Positions 53,670 to 63,762 of a stretch of DNA of 64,000 nt are shown here, piece after piece. Each line of letters begins with the position of its first letter. Position 1 is the stretch's first letter. The translations under genes were made by a program, and so were the position numbers. This DNA is from an uncultured Bacteroides sp. (GTDB lineage: Bacteria; Bacteroidota; Bacteroidia; Bacteroidales; Bacteroidaceae), in contig CABUKU010000012.1 of NCBI GenBank assembly GCA_902492205.1, positions 1 to 64,000 on the forward strand. The letters run 5' to 3'. The notes below the pieces were generated by a model. That model was given only the letters and a program-made list of their open reading frames with translations. It ran no database searches and had not been told where the DNA came from.

Positions 53670-56408
53670 TTACCTTTTCCGTTTAAGGAAGTCTGTGGGA
53701 TTCTCCCCGAAATACTCCTTGTAACACTTGGTAAAATAGGAAGGAGAAGTGAACCCTACCTCATAAGTTATCTCGGCAATTGTCATATCTGATGAAGCCA
53801 ACAGCGAAGCTGCTTTCTTCAAACGGGCAATGCGAAGAAGTTCGTTCGGTGAATAATTAGTTAATGATTTTATCTTGCGATAGAGCTGCACACGGGACAT
53901 TCCCATATTCCGTCCGAGTTCTTCCACATTCAAATCGGAGTTAGACATATTCTCTTCTATCAGGCTGCGGAACTTCTCAACGAATGATTTATCCATATCC
54001 CCGATATTTTCCTTCTCGAGTACCACATTATCGCCAAAGAACTGGCGTAAACGTTTATGATTGTCTATCAGGTTACGGATACGGGCTATCAATACCTGCG
54101 AGTTGAAAGGTTTGGAAATATAAGAATCCGCTCCGCTGTCAAAACCTTCTATCCGCTGTTCGTCGAGCGAACAAGCGGTAAGCAGAATAACCGGAATATG
54201 ACAAGTCTGCATTTCCCCTTTCAGTCGGCGGCAACATTCCACTCCGTCCATGCCGGGCATCATTACATCACTCACTATCACATCGGGAACATATTTCATT
54301 GCCTGACGAATGCCTTCCGCTCCGTCTGCCGCTTCGATTACGGTATAATCATGCTGCAAGAGCTGATGTATATAAGAACGTATATCGGGATTGTCGTCTA
54401 TAATAAGCACGGTTTCCCCATTTTCAGTGGGTGCATGTTCTTCGGTTTCCATATCGGGCAGATCGGCTAGAAGCTCAGCTGTATCGGGAACGATTGCAGA
54501 AACTCCCTCACTTTCACAGTAACTCTGCTGTTCAAAGGGCATATCAATAGTGAACACTGTACCAAGTTTCTCATCACTCTCCACCTTAATCTCACCTCCG
54601 TGCATATCCACAAAGGCTTTAACCAAAGCTAATCCGATGCCGGAACCCGCATGATGCATGTCAATCTTATAAAAGCGGTTAAAGATGTTGCTGATATGCT
54701 GCGGCGAAATAATCGAACCTGTGTTGGAAACAGTCAGGCGGAACATGCGAACTTCACTATCGGGAGTCAAACCTAACCGTACCTGTATCTTTCCGTTTTC
54801 GGGCGTAAACTTAAAAGCATTGGAAAGAAGATTGAAATAACACCGTTCCAGTTTTTCGGTATCCACCACCGCAGTGAAGTCGGTAGCAGAGAGACAATCG
54901 AAAGAGAACTTGATGTGTTTCTTACGGGCGGCGGCAAGAAATGCCGCACTCCACTCTTCCAATGAAGTTTGGACATTAGCTTTTTCCAAGTTTAACTCCA
55001 GTTTTCCATTCTCATATTTACGGAAATCAAGAATCTGATTGACCAGACGTAACAGGATGTTTACGTTCTTCTTCACCAATAATAACTGTTGTTGCTGACT
55101 ATCCGTAAGGTTTCCGTCACTCAGGAGCTGTTCCACCGGATCAGCAACCAAAGTCAATGGAGTGCGGAAGTCATGGGATATGTTGGTAAAGAATACAAGT
55201 TTAGCATGGGTAGCCTCTTCCAACTGGCGGGATAGTTCTATCAACTGGTCGCGCTGCGACTCCAATTGTTCTTTCTGCTGGGTAATTTCGTCATTACGTT
55301 TGGAGAGTTCCTTGTTCATTTTATTCTTGGATAGCAGAGACTGTCCTACAAGTACAAACATTCCGATGAACAGCAACAGGATAACAAATATAGCGAGTAT
55401 CACAATCTGTTGTTTGGAATAACTGTCCAAGTAATCACTCACTTTGGTGTTCAAAGCCTCGATTCTCTTATCCTGCGCTTCAATCTGGTCGGTCTGCAAC
55501 TTCATCACCCTTGCATTGGTCTTATCTACAATTGCGGTATTCAGTATGGTTTCACGCGGGAAATCTTTCTTTTCCAGTATACTCACTGCAATCTCCATAA
55601 CCTTCTCCCCTCCTGTGGGATAGATGAAAGTAGCATCGAGCACATCTTTTAATACCAAGTCCACTCCATTGTCCTGCCCCGGCAACGCATCTATTCCTAC
55701 AAATACAATATCATTATCCCGGTGCTGACGGTTAGCTGCAAGATAAGCCCCCGTTGCCATACGATCATTATGTGAAAATACTACATCTATCTTCGGAAAA
55801 CGCCAAAGCAAAGTATCCATTTCTTCTTCGGCAGGACTTTGTAACCACCCGGCATCCTCTTTGGCAAGAAGGGTTATTTCGGGGTATTTACTGATGGCAC
55901 TCATAAAACCCTGATGCCGGTCTACGGCAGGACTCGAGCCTGCTAGTCCCGTAATCTCAGCTACTTTTCCTCTGCCTTTAAGACGTGTTGCCACATAATT
56001 ACCTACTGCCTTGCCTATTTCAAAGTTATCCGCCCCTACATAAGCCGTATATTTATCGGAAAGTATCTTGCGGTCTACCACAATAACGGGAATGCCTTTA
56101 TCATAAGCCTCCTCTACCACCGGAGTAATGGGCGCAGCTTCATTGGGAGCTACAATCAACAAGTCTACTCCTTCTGCTATGAAAGATTTAATATCTTCTA
56201 TCTGATTCTGATTATTATCTTTAGCTGTGCGGATCTTTACTTCTATGCCATTATAAAATAATGCTTCGCGCTGCAACTCACTGTTCATCTTATGCCGCCA
56301 ATCATCATCGCTGCATTGTGACACGCCAATCACAAACCTTGGAGAATCTTTGCCACACGAAGTCAGGAAGATAACAAAGATAAGTGCAAACAAGAGGGTG
56401 TATTTCAT
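53670..56408 (-). CDS. Hybrid two-component system sensor-regulator with sugar-binding domain (fructan type)
   Basis: 912 residues from the ATG at 56408, which gives a clean signal (MKYTLLFALIFVIFLTSCG); an upstream ATG at 56438 is unlikely. Order: periplasmic ribose-binding-like domain (about 25-310), membrane helix (about 345-367), HisKA with His412 (NISHDFRTPLTL), HATPase (NLLSNAFKFTPENG, GSGIGLALVKAF), receiver with Asp714 (VSDVMMPGMDG), and AraC-type DNA-binding domain (about 810-912). This is the layout of BT1754, which binds fructose. It lies next to fructokinase and fructan genes, so it very probably controls them. Confidence 0.95.
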   Translation of the reverse strand: MKYTLLFALIFVIFLTSCGKDSPRFVIGVSQCSDDDWRHKMNSELQREALFYNGIEVKIRTAKDNNQNQIEDIKSFIAEGVDLLIVAPNEAAPITPVVEEAYDKGIPVIVVDRKILSDKYTAYVGADNFEIGKAVGNYVATRLKGRGKVAEITGLAGSSPAVDRHQGFMSAISKYPEITLLAKEDAGWLQSPAEEEMDTLLWRFPKIDVVFSHNDRMATGAYLAANRQHRDNDIVFVGIDALPGQDNGVDLVLKDVLDATFIYPTGGEKVMEIAVSILEKKDFPRETILNTAIVDKTNARVMKLQTDQIEAQDKRIEALNTKVSDYLDSYSKQQIVILAIFVILLLFIGMFVLVGQSLLSKNKMNKELSKRNDEITQQKEQLESQRDQLIELSRQLEEATHAKLVFFTNISHDFRTPLTLVADPVEQLLSDGNLTDSQQQQLLLVKKNVNILLRLVNQILDFRKYENGKLELNLEKANVQTSLEEWSAAFLAAARKKHIKFSFDCLSATDFTAVVDTEKLERCYFNLLSNAFKFTPENGKIQVRLGLTPDSEVRMFRLTVSNTGSIISPQHISNIFNRFYKIDMHHAGSGIGLALVKAFVDMHGGEIKVESDEKLGTVFTIDMPFEQQSYCESEGVSAIVPDTAELLADLPDMETEEHAPTENGETVLIIDDNPDIRSYIHQLLQHDYTVIEAADGAEGIRQAMKYVPDVIVSDVMMPGMDGVECCRRLKGEMQTCHIPVILLTACSLDEQRIEGFDSGADSYISKPFNSQVLIARIRNLIDNHKRLRQFFGDNVVLEKENIGDMDKSFVEKFRSLIEENMSNSDLNVEELGRNMGMSRVQLYRKIKSLTNYSPNELLRIARLKKAASLLASSDMTIAEITYEVGFTSPSYFTKCYKEYFGENPTDFLKRKR

Positions 56409-56435
56409 TGGTAATGTTTCTAAGTATTCGTAACG

Positions 56436-56443
56436 CAAATATA
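56436..56443 (-). promoter_or_regulatory. -7 box of the hybrid sensor gene
   Basis: TATATTTG read on minus, about 28 bases upstream of the start codon. No well-spaced -33 box. Confidence 0.45.
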
Positions 56444-56489
56444 ATACATATTTCTATTGCATTCGGTTAACAAAGTTTTTTTAGCAATA

Positions 56490-56700
56490 GTTTAAGGGTA
56501 AACATACGGTATGTTAAGGAAAAAGCTCCTTACATATTCATAGAATGATGTACACCTTTTCAAGATAAAGTGTACACTATTAAAAAGAAAGGAGTAGAGT
56601 ATTTTTTAATTCAGAGTAGGGCTATTTATAAAGATGTAAGGTCGTTTCCCTTTAGGTTTCCCATGCTAATATACTACATATACGGACGATTTCCAAAAAA
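56490..56700. repeat. Dispersed intergenic repeat, copy 2
   Basis: Shares the ordered words listed for 26419-26642: AAACATACGG, TTAAGGAAAAA, TGTACACCTTT with a decayed hairpin partner, GGAGTAGAG, GATGTAAG, ATACTACAT and ATTTCCAAAA. It lies upstream of the hybrid sensor and downstream of fructokinase. Here the hairpin has a mismatch. Confidence 0.6.
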
Positions 56701-56729
56701 GGAAGCATCTGTCGCAGATACTTCCTTTT
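56697..56729 (-). terminator. Terminator after fructokinase
   Basis: AAAAGGAAG-C-ATCTG pairs with CAGAT-A-CTTCCTTTT around a 3-base loop; on the minus strand it is followed by TTTTTTGG. It ends the fructan operon and separates it from the sensor gene. Confidence 0.85.
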
Positions 56730-56787
56730 ATACCTAACTTACCACCTAATCTTTTATTATCATAAACCTATATTCAAACTGACTAAG

Positions 56788-57675
56788 TTACTCTAATCTT
56801 TTCTTCAATTCGTTGGGCAACACCGGCATAGCTCCCTGCTGTGTGCAGACAAATGCCGATACATCCACAGCCAGCCTGTGGGCATCGCTAACCGATTTGC
56901 CTTTAAGGATAGATGCACAGAAAGAAGCGGTGAAAGAGTCGCCTGCTCCCACTGTGTCAACAACCTCTACTTTGGGTGTTTCCATGAATGAGACAAAACC
57001 CGGAGTAAATACATAGCTACCGTTCACACCACAAGTAAGAATCAACATCTTTAAATTGTATTTCGCCAAGAGAATCCAGCATTTATCCTGCAAATCTATT
57101 CCGGGATAGCCGAACATGCGGGAGATCGTTACCAGTTCTTCATCATTAATTTTCAAAATGTTGCACTTCTTCAATGAAGCTTCAATAGTTTCCTTATCAT
57201 AGAAACTCTGGCGAAGGTTAATGTCGAACACCTTACATTGGTTCTCCCCTTCGGGCATCCATTCAAGGAAGTTCGCGATTGTGTTGCGTGAAACCGGGTA
57301 ACGTTGAGCCAAAGAGCCGAAGCAAACACAACGGGTACGAAGTGCCAGTTCACGCAATTCGGGAGTAAAAGAAATGTTGTCCCAAGCTACATTCTCCTTG
57401 ATTTCATAGCAGGGAACTCCTTCTTTATCAAGAGTAACCTGCACAGTTCCGGTAGGATAATCCACCGTTTGAAGGTTCTGGCAAAGATTACGGGCGCAAA
57501 ACAATTCTTTGATTTCCTTACCCAACTCATCATCGCCAACGGCACTTACCACACGGCTGTCAAATCCATACTGCGAAACGTGCCATGCAAAGTTTGCAGG
57601 TGCGCCGCCAAGTTGTTTTCCTGTCGGGAACACATCCCAAAGGGCTTCTCCCATTCCTACGATAATATCTTTCAT
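56788..57675 (-). CDS. Fructokinase, PfkB family
   Basis: 295 residues. PfkB/ribokinase fold with N-terminal GEALWDVFPTGKQLGGAPANFAWH and C-terminal DTVGAGDSFTASF (catalytic base Asp246). Phosphorylates fructose released from fructans. Its place, between the sensor and the fructose permease, is the same as BT1757 in the B. thetaiotaomicron fructan locus. It starts 14 bases after the permease stop. Confidence 0.93.
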   Translation of the reverse strand: MKDIIVGMGEALWDVFPTGKQLGGAPANFAWHVSQYGFDSRVVSAVGDDELGKEIKELFCARNLCQNLQTVDYPTGTVQVTLDKEGVPCYEIKENVAWDNISFTPELRELALRTRCVCFGSLAQRYPVSRNTIANFLEWMPEGENQCKVFDINLRQSFYDKETIEASLKKCNILKINDEELVTISRMFGYPGIDLQDKCWILLAKYNLKMLILTCGVNGSYVFTPGFVSFMETPKVEVVDTVGAGDSFTASFCASILKGKSVSDAHRLAVDVSAFVCTQQGAMPVLPNELKKRLE

Positions 57676-57689
57676 CTTATCTTAATGTT

Positions 57690-58865
57690 TTAGTATTTAA
57701 TCTTCATGGTGTAGAACAACAAGTAAACAACACCTACGCTCATCACGGCAATAGCTCCTGCCTGTCCCATAATATCGGAAGCAAATCCCATTGCCAGCGG
57801 GAATATCGTTCCTCCGAAAAGCCCCATTATCATTAATCCTGAAACCTCGTTTCTCTTATTCGGCATATAAAGCAATGCCTGAGAGAAAATGATTGAGAAT
57901 ACATTAGAGTTACCGAAACCGATAAGAGCTATGCAAATATATATAATTGTTTGTGTGTTAAAAATAAACAGACCAACCATTGCTGCCAACATACAAAATA
58001 CGCTGATTGCAAAGAATATCCTGCTCGCCACTTTTTGCAGAATAAATGCTCCGGCAAAACATCCTGCCGTACGGAAGATGAAATAAAGGCTTGTTGCAAA
58101 AGAAGCCTCATCGAGAGTCATGCCGATGCGTTCCATTAAGATTTTAGGAGCCGTGGTATTGGTACCCACATCAATACCCACATGACACATGATACCAATG
58201 AAGCAAAGCAAAATAAACGGTTTACCGAGCAAAGCGAAACACTCTGCAAAGGTAGAAGGTTTGCCGTCTGCTTCTTCATCCGGCTTTTCTTCCTTAATAT
58301 TCGTTGCTCCCAATGCAAAAATTGCAATAACGGAAATCACCATGTAAATAGGGAAAAGCACTCTCCAACCCAGTCCGAAAGAAGGAATTGCCTGTGTAGC
58401 TCCCCACATAGCTATATACGGAGCAAGGAAAGAAGCAATGGCTTTCACGAATTGTCCGAAAGTCAAGCTGCTGGCAAGTTTATCACCGTTGATAATGTTC
58501 GATAACAAAGGGTTCAAGGAAGTTTGCATTAATGCGTTACCTATACCCAAGAATGAGAAAGAGATAAGCATAATCATGTAGCTGTCTCCAAAGATCGGTA
58601 TCAACAAAGAAAGGAAAGTCACTGCCAAACTGAGCAACACTGTTTTCTTACGTCCTATTCTGTTCATCAACATTCCCGTAGGAACGGAGAAGATAAGGAA
58701 CCAAAAGAATACCAACGAAGGAAATATATTTGCCTGCGAATCCGTCAATCCCAAATCAGCCTTTACATAGTTTGATGCAATACCCACCAAGTCTACAAAC
58801 CCCATAGCGAAGAAGCACAGCATCACCGGGATGAGTTTCATGTAAATGTTTTCGTTATTTTTCAT
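57690..58865 (-). CDS. Fructose permease, MFS type
   Basis: 391 residues with about 12 membrane helices; the FGP-like MFS loop appears as RIGRKKT after helix 2 (MNRIGRKKTVLLSL). It matches the glucose/galactose-type sugar permeases found in fructan loci (BT1758 position). Imports fructose from the periplasm for the kinase encoded next. A central loop (KEEKPDEEADGKP) divides the two halves. Confidence 0.9.
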   Translation of the reverse strand: MKNNENIYMKLIPVMLCFFAMGFVDLVGIASNYVKADLGLTDSQANIFPSLVFFWFLIFSVPTGMLMNRIGRKKTVLLSLAVTFLSLLIPIFGDSYMIMLISFSFLGIGNALMQTSLNPLLSNIINGDKLASSLTFGQFVKAIASFLAPYIAMWGATQAIPSFGLGWRVLFPIYMVISVIAIFALGATNIKEEKPDEEADGKPSTFAECFALLGKPFILLCFIGIMCHVGIDVGTNTTAPKILMERIGMTLDEASFATSLYFIFRTAGCFAGAFILQKVASRIFFAISVFCMLAAMVGLFIFNTQTIIYICIALIGFGNSNVFSIIFSQALLYMPNKRNEVSGLMIMGLFGGTIFPLAMGFASDIMGQAGAIAVMSVGVVYLLFYTMKIKY

Positions 58866-58885
58866 GGTTTTATTTATATGTGTTA

Positions 58886-60685
58886 TTATTTACCCAGTTT
58901 ATATACCTTGACAGAAGTCACATCAAATTTGCCTCCTTTAGAGTAGAAACTGATGCGGTTATAAGGTTCATCGGGAAATACAAGGTTTGTCATTGCAAAC
59001 TTTCCGTCACCATCAAAAGCTTCGATGCTTGCTTTGTCCACAAATATGCGTAAAGCATAAGTATCCTGAATTTCAACCGGTGCAGCAGTTACGGCGGCAA
59101 AGTCTTTACCGAAGTCGGTAATTCCACTTTTTGTTCTGTCCATCATGAACTTCTTCTCAGGCAGATTGTAGTAGAAATCCACTTCTTCACCTTTTGAGTT
59201 AAACAATTGAAGTCCGATAACATCCGCACCTTTGTTTTTAATACTCAACTCTATTTCATATGCCCCCTCAGGAGTTTTAAAGAGTTCACCCATATTGTAG
59301 GAATGATCTACCTTGAAAGATTTCTTCTTTACCGGTGCTCCTTTTATAGCATCTATCTCTTTCACCGGAGTACTACTCAAATAAATCCCGTCATTCTGAG
59401 TATAAAGGCTGAGCTCGCGAGGTATGGAGTTTGCACTGCGGAACTGCTTAGTCGGAACATTGTTCGCATAGTCCCAATTGCTCATCCATGCCAAAGCAAT
59501 GTGGCGGTTATCGGGTGCATTGCTCCATGTTACGGCTGCATAATGGTCTTTCCCCCAGTCCATCCACTTAGTTACGTTACCCGGAGAATCATTTGTAAAC
59601 GTCTTCCCGTCAAAGTCTCCCACAAAGTATTGTGTAGCCGAGCCTCCAAATATTCCACCCGGATTGAGGTTACAGATAAGCACCCATTTCTTCAGTTCCG
59701 TTCCCTTCACAGGAAGTTGAATCAAGTCGGGACATTCCCAAACACCACCATGCGCACCTTGTCCTTCACCAAAACGGCTTTCAAGTGTCCAGTCTTTTAA
59801 ATTGGCAGAAGAATAAATCTGCATTTCCTGTCCTGCTGCAAGTATCATTACCCACTTGTTCGTCTCTTTATGCCAAATTACTTTCGGATCACGGAAATCG
59901 CGCACCGTTGAAGTAATGATAGGATTACGTTCATATTTCTTAAATGTACGGCCGTTGTCAAGGCTGTAAGCCATGCTCTGTGCCTGACGCTCACCTGCCG
60001 AAGTATAAAAAGCGACAATGGCATTTGCACCGAATCCGGCTGTATTATCTTTGTCTACCACAGCACTTCCACTAAAGATAGTTCCTAATCCATCAGGAGC
60101 AATAGCCATAGGGAGATGTTCCCAAGTCACCAAATCACGACTGACAGCATGTCCCCAATGCATGTTCCCCCACATGGAACCGTAAGGGTTCCATTGATAG
60201 AACAAGTGATATTCACCATCCTTATAAAACATTCCGTTAGGATCATTCATCCAACCGTAAGCCGGAGAGAAATGATAAGTGGGACGGAACTTCTCACGGT
60301 TTGTTGTGTCAAACTTGTCGGAGAGTTTCATCTCATTCCAGCAGATGGCAGAATCAGGAACCAATTGAACATTAAATCCGAGACTCTTTGAGTTATAAGA
60401 GGACAAATCGAGCGGAACATAATAGTCTACTTTATTTATTGCCAAACGGACATTGATTGTTTTCACCACATCATTATCCGAAATCATATAAAGCTTTGCC
60501 TCTCCGGCAGACTCTTCAATGGGCAATAATAAATACTTTTTAGATTCGTTAGCTCTGACGATGCTCTGTCCGTCTCCAAGATGTTTTATAGTTAAATCCA
60601 TATTCACAGCATAACAAGATACTATAAACAAGGAAGAAACAATGCTTAGCAAGAAAGGTTTCCAATTCCAGACCTGTGTTCTCAT
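58886..60685 (-). CDS. GH32 fructan hydrolase with extra N-terminal domain
   Basis: 599 residues from the ATG at 60685; the open frame runs to 60772 but the upstream residues lack a signal. The signal region ends FIVSC, so it may be lipidated (Cys24). An extra beta domain at about 30-115 precedes the GH32 five-bladed propeller: nucleophile Asp148 in GWMNDPNGM, transition-state Asp in FRDPKV, and acid/base Glu in GGVWECPDLI. A C-terminal beta-sandwich follows (about 470-599). Probably an exo-acting enzyme releasing fructose. It corresponds in position to BT1759. Confidence 0.92.
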   Translation of the reverse strand: MRTQVWNWKPFLLSIVSSLFIVSCYAVNMDLTIKHLGDGQSIVRANESKKYLLLPIEESAGEAKLYMISDNDVVKTINVRLAINKVDYYVPLDLSSYNSKSLGFNVQLVPDSAICWNEMKLSDKFDTTNREKFRPTYHFSPAYGWMNDPNGMFYKDGEYHLFYQWNPYGSMWGNMHWGHAVSRDLVTWEHLPMAIAPDGLGTIFSGSAVVDKDNTAGFGANAIVAFYTSAGERQAQSMAYSLDNGRTFKKYERNPIITSTVRDFRDPKVIWHKETNKWVMILAAGQEMQIYSSANLKDWTLESRFGEGQGAHGGVWECPDLIQLPVKGTELKKWVLICNLNPGGIFGGSATQYFVGDFDGKTFTNDSPGNVTKWMDWGKDHYAAVTWSNAPDNRHIALAWMSNWDYANNVPTKQFRSANSIPRELSLYTQNDGIYLSSTPVKEIDAIKGAPVKKKSFKVDHSYNMGELFKTPEGAYEIELSIKNKGADVIGLQLFNSKGEEVDFYYNLPEKKFMMDRTKSGITDFGKDFAAVTAAPVEIQDTYALRIFVDKASIEAFDGDGKFAMTNLVFPDEPYNRISFYSKGGKFDVTSVKVYKLGK

Positions 60686-60806
60686 ATTATTATTTTTAAG
60701 TTTTAATTTGGCTAATTCCAGTACTGCAAAGGAACAGTAAAGAAAGGAACAAACATATAAAATTTGATTCATTGATTAATAATATTGATACATTTACATA
60801 TGTTTC

Positions 60807-62339
60807 TCACCAAACTGAAGATAAATTACGAACCTTCACGCTTTTAATTATTTGTCCTTTTCCGCTTTCAACAGATAAGCTATTATATATTCCCGAAGGA
60901 TAAACAAGGTTGGTTTGTTGAACCATTCCGTCATTAATTAAAGCTTCTACCGAACTCTTATCTACAAACAAGGTCAGCGATACTGCATTGGAAGAAAGGT
61001 TAAGAGGCGAATATAATACTTTCCCGAATTCCGATGAAAAAGAGACTTCACCTGATTGAGTCCTGTCAATAATGAAAGACTTGTCCGCACGATTTAAACT
61101 AATAGGATATTTATCCCCCTTTTCATTGCTTAAAGTCAATGTCAGATTCTCATTATCTGCAATATCCATATCAATTTGTAGCTCATAAGCACCTTCATCG
61201 TTATCAATTGCATAAGCATTATCGGATGCCGAAATCGTTTTCCATTCTCCTGCAATAGCATCAACCTCTTTCACAATCCGGGAAGTAATCACTGGTTTGC
61301 CGTCTGCATCCTTCTGCAATGCCAATTCTCTGGGTAATGTCATGCCACCACGCCAAGTCATTGAAGGTACAACTCCGGCATATTGCCAGTTACTCATCCA
61401 AGCTATAAACAAATGCCGTCCGTCTGGTACATTATTCCACGTAACACCTGCATAGTTATCCTTACCGTAATCTATCCAAAGCGGATAAGGAAGATTATCG
61501 GCTGTAAAAGCAGTTCCGTCAAAATCACCTGTAAAATACTGTGTAGCCGAACCTCCATTAGGACCACCCGGATTAATACTAACTAAAAGTACCCATTTCT
61601 TTTGACCGTCATAATCCATCTGTATTAAATCAGGACATTCCCAAACTCCGCCATGAGCACCGATACCGTTGCCAAACTCACTTAGTTTCTTCCATTCTTT
61701 CAGGTCAAGAGAACTATAAAAAGTAATTGTTTGTCCTGTTGCAAGTGACATAATCCACTCATTACCGGCTGCATTCCAAAAGACCTTCGGATCGCGGAAA
61801 TCAGGTTTGGTATCATCCTTCAATACGGGATTATTCTCATATTTTATAAAAGTACGTCCTTTATCCAAGCTATACGCCAAACTTTGAGTCTGACTCTGAC
61901 CATTGGAAGTATAAACCGCTACCATAGCATCCTTGCCAAAACCTGCCGTGTTATTCTGATCAATTACAACGCAACCGGAGAAGATTTCCCCATTTGCATC
62001 TTTAGTAAGAGCTACAGGCAGATGTTCCCAGTGCATTAAATCTTTTGTTACAGCATGTCCCCAACTCATATTTCCCCAAACACTCCCCATCGGGTTATAC
62101 TGATAGAACAGATGATATTCACCGTCAAAATAAACCATACCATTAGGATCATTGTTCCAGTAGGTTTTCGGAGTAAAGTGAATTGCCGGACGATATGCTT
62201 CGTCATAATATATATTAGTATCTATATAGGGGGCATCTTTTTCATCGTCCGAACAAGCGGTGACGAATGCCAATAAAAGACCTGTTGTTACTGCTGCCAG
62301 CGCTTTGCCGGCAACAGTGTGATATAATGATTTTATCAT
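60807..62339 (-). CDS. GH32 surface lipoprotein, endo-levanase-type
   Basis: 510 residues. Lipobox FVTAC (Cys29) followed by acidic SDDEKD, a surface-export signature. GH32 catalytic residues: Asp64 (NNDPNGM), Asp183 (FRDPKVFW), Glu234 (GGVWECPD). C-terminal beta-sandwich from about 375. Position and lipoprotein nature match BT1760, the surface endo-levanase that cuts fructan before import. Levan versus inulin specificity cannot be fixed from this sequence alone. Confidence 0.92.
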   Translation of the reverse strand: MIKSLYHTVAGKALAAVTTGLLLAFVTACSDDEKDAPYIDTNIYYDEAYRPAIHFTPKTYWNNDPNGMVYFDGEYHLFYQYNPMGSVWGNMSWGHAVTKDLMHWEHLPVALTKDANGEIFSGCVVIDQNNTAGFGKDAMVAVYTSNGQSQTQSLAYSLDKGRTFIKYENNPVLKDDTKPDFRDPKVFWNAAGNEWIMSLATGQTITFYSSLDLKEWKKLSEFGNGIGAHGGVWECPDLIQMDYDGQKKWVLLVSINPGGPNGGSATQYFTGDFDGTAFTADNLPYPLWIDYGKDNYAGVTWNNVPDGRHLFIAWMSNWQYAGVVPSMTWRGGMTLPRELALQKDADGKPVITSRIVKEVDAIAGEWKTISASDNAYAIDNDEGAYELQIDMDIADNENLTLTLSNEKGDKYPISLNRADKSFIIDRTQSGEVSFSSEFGKVLYSPLNLSSNAVSLTLFVDKSSVEALINDGMVQQTNLVYPSGIYNSLSVESGKGQIIKSVKVRNLSSVW

Positions 62340-62350
62340 ATAAATTCTTG

Positions 62351-63748
62351 CTATTTAGTTTTCAAATATTCTATTGCATTATGAGTTGTTTGTTCTATAT
62401 TCTTCTGATACGGATTCACTCCACTGTTCTGGTTCCACTCAAAAGCACCGATACCTATTGCAATAGCTGTTCCTTTAAACTCTTTCGTTGGCAACGTTTC
62501 ATAATTTGCCATCATAAAGTAGTCATTAATGCCGTCCCATGTTGCAAGGATACGTATCTGGCTGTCCTCCGATATTTTCACATAAGCATTTTCATCTGTA
62601 TTATTCATATTATAGTACATGCACAGGTCTTTGTAAATTGCATTATGATTTTCTTTCCAACCGGCACCAATCAAAGGAATAACTTTCTTGCCATCCATCC
62701 ATTTCCATTCAAGTCCGCGATAGATAGGATGTGAAGTCTCATCATGTGCTTTGCCCACATATACATTCATATTCCAAGTATCGCCATTATCAAATCCATC
62801 ACCACTTACAAACTCCGTATTGAATTTAGCTTTCATACGCCCAATTGTATACAGGTAAGCAACCGCATGAGTATTCAGCAATAATCCGCCGCCGTCTGCA
62901 TGGAATTTCTTTATAGCCTCAACAGCAGAAGGGACTAGCGACTCTGCAGGAAGATCAATTGTTTGCTGTGAATCACGAATCCACCATAACACACGATATT
63001 GGGATAAATCGGCTCCATTTGCAATATCATCAAATGACAAATACTCACCTGTCGGGTAATTACTGAAGAACCAGTCGGCAGCAGCTTTTTCATCATCATC
63101 TGTAATGCCGTTACGAGTGGGAGTTATGCCTAAGAAAGCAACTTTTGTTTTACCTACACGAATATCTGTATAGACGCTTTCCGAAGATTGACCTTCTCCA
63201 TTGAAACTAACCACTCCAATTGTATATTTCTTATTTGCAGCATTCTCTATGATATAGTTAACCGCATCACCTCCCAACTCAACCTTTTTGTCATCATAAC
63301 GTACTTCCACTTTCGACAATTTTTCATTCGGGAGAGTCCACTTTATCTGTACATTGTTAGTTCCGTCTACCTGTTGTGCTATTACATCCTGGACCGAAGC
63401 TCCTCCTTCGCGAACAAAAGTTATTGTTTGCCCGGTAGAATAATTACCTTTGCTATCCATTACTTTAAAAGTAAGGCGATAATCCTTGCCCACTTTTATA
63501 ACACCATACTTATAAGAAGTGGGATTCCCAGCAACAATAAACGTACCATCGGTGCCACTCACTCTTACTTGTAGCTCATCATCATGGGAAGGTAATTTCC
63601 AACTTACGCGCAATGTATCGTCATCAATTTTATATTCCAAATCAGACACTTCTCCCACAATAGATGCGGCAGCTTTCTCCTCCCTGTCATAGCAACCACT
63701 CAGCAAGAGGAGAGAAACAAGACTATATAATAAATATTTCTTTTTCAT
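62351..63748 (-). CDS. Surface fructan-binding lipoprotein (BT1761-like, DUF4960)
   Basis: 465 residues. Lipobox LLLLSGC (Cys19), two Ig/FN3-like domains (about 35-205), then a C-terminal domain (about 205-465) with AFLGITPTRNGITDDDEKAAADWFF and ALAIGIGAFEWNQNSG-type features of DUF4960. It occupies the position of BT1761, a surface glycan-binding protein of the fructan locus. It has no catalytic motif and is likely to bind fructan at the cell surface. Confidence 0.85.
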   Translation of the reverse strand: MKKKYLLYSLVSLLLLSGCYDREEKAAASIVGEVSDLEYKIDDDTLRVSWKLPSHDDELQVRVSGTDGTFIVAGNPTSYKYGVIKVGKDYRLTFKVMDSKGNYSTGQTITFVREGGASVQDVIAQQVDGTNNVQIKWTLPNEKLSKVEVRYDDKKVELGGDAVNYIIENAANKKYTIGVVSFNGEGQSSESVYTDIRVGKTKVAFLGITPTRNGITDDDEKAAADWFFSNYPTGEYLSFDDIANGADLSQYRVLWWIRDSQQTIDLPAESLVPSAVEAIKKFHADGGGLLLNTHAVAYLYTIGRMKAKFNTEFVSGDGFDNGDTWNMNVYVGKAHDETSHPIYRGLEWKWMDGKKVIPLIGAGWKENHNAIYKDLCMYYNMNNTDENAYVKISEDSQIRILATWDGINDYFMMANYETLPTKEFKGTAIAIGIGAFEWNQNSGVNPYQKNIEQTTHNAIEYLKTK

Positions 63749-63762
63749 AATTCATTCCTTAA

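Noticed and set aside
58866..58885. Separate promoter between permease and first GH32 gene
   Set aside because: The gap is only 20 bases; the genes are better explained as one operon.
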